Both the position numbers and the translations under genes were made by a program. A stretch of DNA of 64,000 nt from Montifringilla adamsi. Its lineage: Eukaryota; Chordata; Aves; Passeriformes; Passeridae. The stretch spans positions 806,001 through 870,000 of the forward strand of contig JAGGNK010015447.1 in NCBI GenBank assembly GCA_017590115.1. The letters are read 5' to 3'. The notes beneath the pieces are model-generated. The model saw only the letters and a program-made list of their open reading frames with translations, was not told the origin of the DNA and ran no database searches. Of this stretch, positions 62,501 through 64,000 are shown piece by piece (position 1 is the stretch's first letter; every line of letters starts with the position of its first letter).

Positions 62501-64000
62501 CCCTCATCACAGTAAATATAAAAACTATTTGGGCATTGTCTGTGTCTAGAAGCCAGTGGAAAGACTCAGGGTTAAACACAGCAAGTAACAAAGGAAATGC
62601 ATGGCCCTCTTCCTACAACATGATGGTCCTTCCTCACAAGAACAGAGCCTGATATCCATTTTAGCCACTCATATTACACATCCAGGTGGTTATAGCTCCT
62701 CTGGGAAGCACAATTCCTGGGGACTGCAGCTCTCAGAATGAACAATCTCTTCACTGGAGTCCTCTGCTGCTTACCACTGATTTTAGAGAAACAGATGAAA
62801 TGTGTCCCAGGCAAAGCAGGAGCCAAGATGATCAAGCCAAGTTCAAACAGATCAATTCAAATGGGATACTAAAGCAATTAATAATAGACAGGGATCTGGT
62901 TACACTGCCAGCATTTATAGTTACAGTGCTGCTGTTTATTGTTATAGTTTTACAACAAAAATAATTTTTTAGAAGTAGTTCAAAGCTAGTACCAAATTGG
63001 TGGTGGACTTCCAACAACACTTTGCTGCTGTCTGGAGCCCCAGTTGCTGGAGTTTCTCCTCCTGTTTTGCATATATCTCATTCCTTCTGGTTTATCTTCC
63101 TGTGTATTCCAGGACAGCAGCCAGACCTTCTGACACTTGCATGATCTGGAATTTTCACCCATGGGACTCTGGTTCCTGTATCAGCTCTTTCCTGTCTGAG
63201 GGTTCGAGGGCTGGTCAAGACTAGAATTTGTTAAGAAGGATAAAGGCAGGAGATTTGAAAAAAAACAAACAAAAAAACAAACAAACAAAAAAAAAAAAAA
63301 AACCCCAAAAAAAAAACCAGAGCAGGAACTTTTATTGAGTGCAATATCCCTGCTTCTTTCTTCAGCAAAAAAATAATCATGGCAACAAGAAAAAAAATAC
63401 AACCAAAAAAAGCAATTAAAAAGTGCATCTGTTGCAAATATTATCCTTGTCTCTTTTTGACTCTTGTTTTGCAGAGTTTAAAACAGCAATTTTTCCTCTT
63501 CCTTTTTTCCTCAGAGTGCAGCTTCAGTCATTAGTTTCTTCTTTAGTTTCTGAAAAAAACCCCAGATTCGTAAGAAAATGTGACACAAAATACCTTGAAT
63601 TTTTCAAATGTTTTACATCTCGAAATTAGATACGCACCCCCCACAAAGACATCCTTTCAAAGAATATTTATGGCATATGACACCTTTCAACAATTCTAGA
63701 GTAAGGTAATTCTGTTTCCAAGACAAAAGCCTGAGAATCCAAACAGAAAACCCTCCCTTCCTCTTCTCCCTTCTTGGTGAAGTTTCACCTTGAAGAGAAG
63801 TGTCCATGCCTCTGGAAGTCTTAGAAACAATCAGTTCTGTGTAGCCATACAGCTCACAACAAATGATGTCTGAGAAAATACAGAACTTTACCACCTATTT
63901 TAGTGACTTTTCTGTCACCATTTCAAAAAACAGATGGATCTAAGAACTAGGTATAAGATAGGTGTAGCATCATGGGAACTGTCTCAGGCAGCAGCTCACA
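59536..64000. other. Intergenic to the right edge, no gene recognised
   Basis: There is no open frame resembling a known family. A-rich tracts lie near 59668-59700, 61034-61055 and 63258-63320. TTTATT at 63334-63339 is an AATAAA on the minus strand and could be the 3' end of a gene lying to the right, but nothing else supports that. Confidence 0.5.
63258..63320. repeat. A-rich tract (CAAA and CCCC interruptions)
   Basis: Repeated CAAA/CAAACAAA then A15CCCCA10CC. Low complexity with no coding meaning. Confidence 0.9.

Noticed and set aside
47049..64000. The next gene in human order (PLEKHG6) on the right
   Set aside because: I found no exon resembling a RhoGEF/PH protein; it may lie beyond the window.

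Overview
This is a vertebrate nuclear genomic window, almost certainly from a bird and possibly a songbird (the latter is inference). Coding sequence occurs only as short exons with GT-AG introns. About a dozen degraded CR1 LINE fragments, the commonest retrotransposon in bird genomes, are scattered through it. The two recognisable proteins are vertebrate-specific: von Willebrand factor (VWF) and the tetraspanin CD9. There are no bacterial operons, CRISPR arrays, tRNAs or rRNAs.

Layout. Positions 1-3698 hold the 5' end of VWF on the minus strand: four coding exons (2 to 5 in human numbering) covering the signal peptide and most of the first D domain. The gene continues off the left edge. A plausible non-coding exon 1 and promoter lie near 5186-5370. 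From there to about 26.3 kb is intergenic DNA with CR1 fragments, an A-rich tract (7597-7738), a CpG-rich block (8095-8785) running into a 146-bp assembly gap (8786-8931), and two local tandem duplications. A CpG island with several GC boxes (26735-27290) is the CD9 promoter. CD9 runs on the plus strand from 27124 to 46766 in eight coding exons totalling 672 nt (223 residues plus stop), with a polyadenylation signal at 47024. Its introns carry CR1 fragments and a 405-bp solo endogenous-retrovirus LTR with a perfect 6-bp target duplication. From 47.1 to 64 kb I recognise no gene, only CR1 fragments, a 57-nt poly(A) tract and A-rich simple sequence.

VWF and CD9 are arranged head to head, the same order as on human chromosome 12p13, so this is a conserved synteny block. 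VWF is a secreted haemostatic multimer made by endothelium and thrombocytes. CD9 is a plasma-membrane organiser of tetraspanin microdomains, also abundant on those cells. They are neighbours and do not form one pathway.

I found no clearly new biological system. The points most worth a second look are the solo LTR, a decoy 3' splice site plus AATAAA just before CD9 exon 6, the absence of any N-glycosylation sequon in this CD9, the orphan CpG block beside the gap, and several perfect palindromes.
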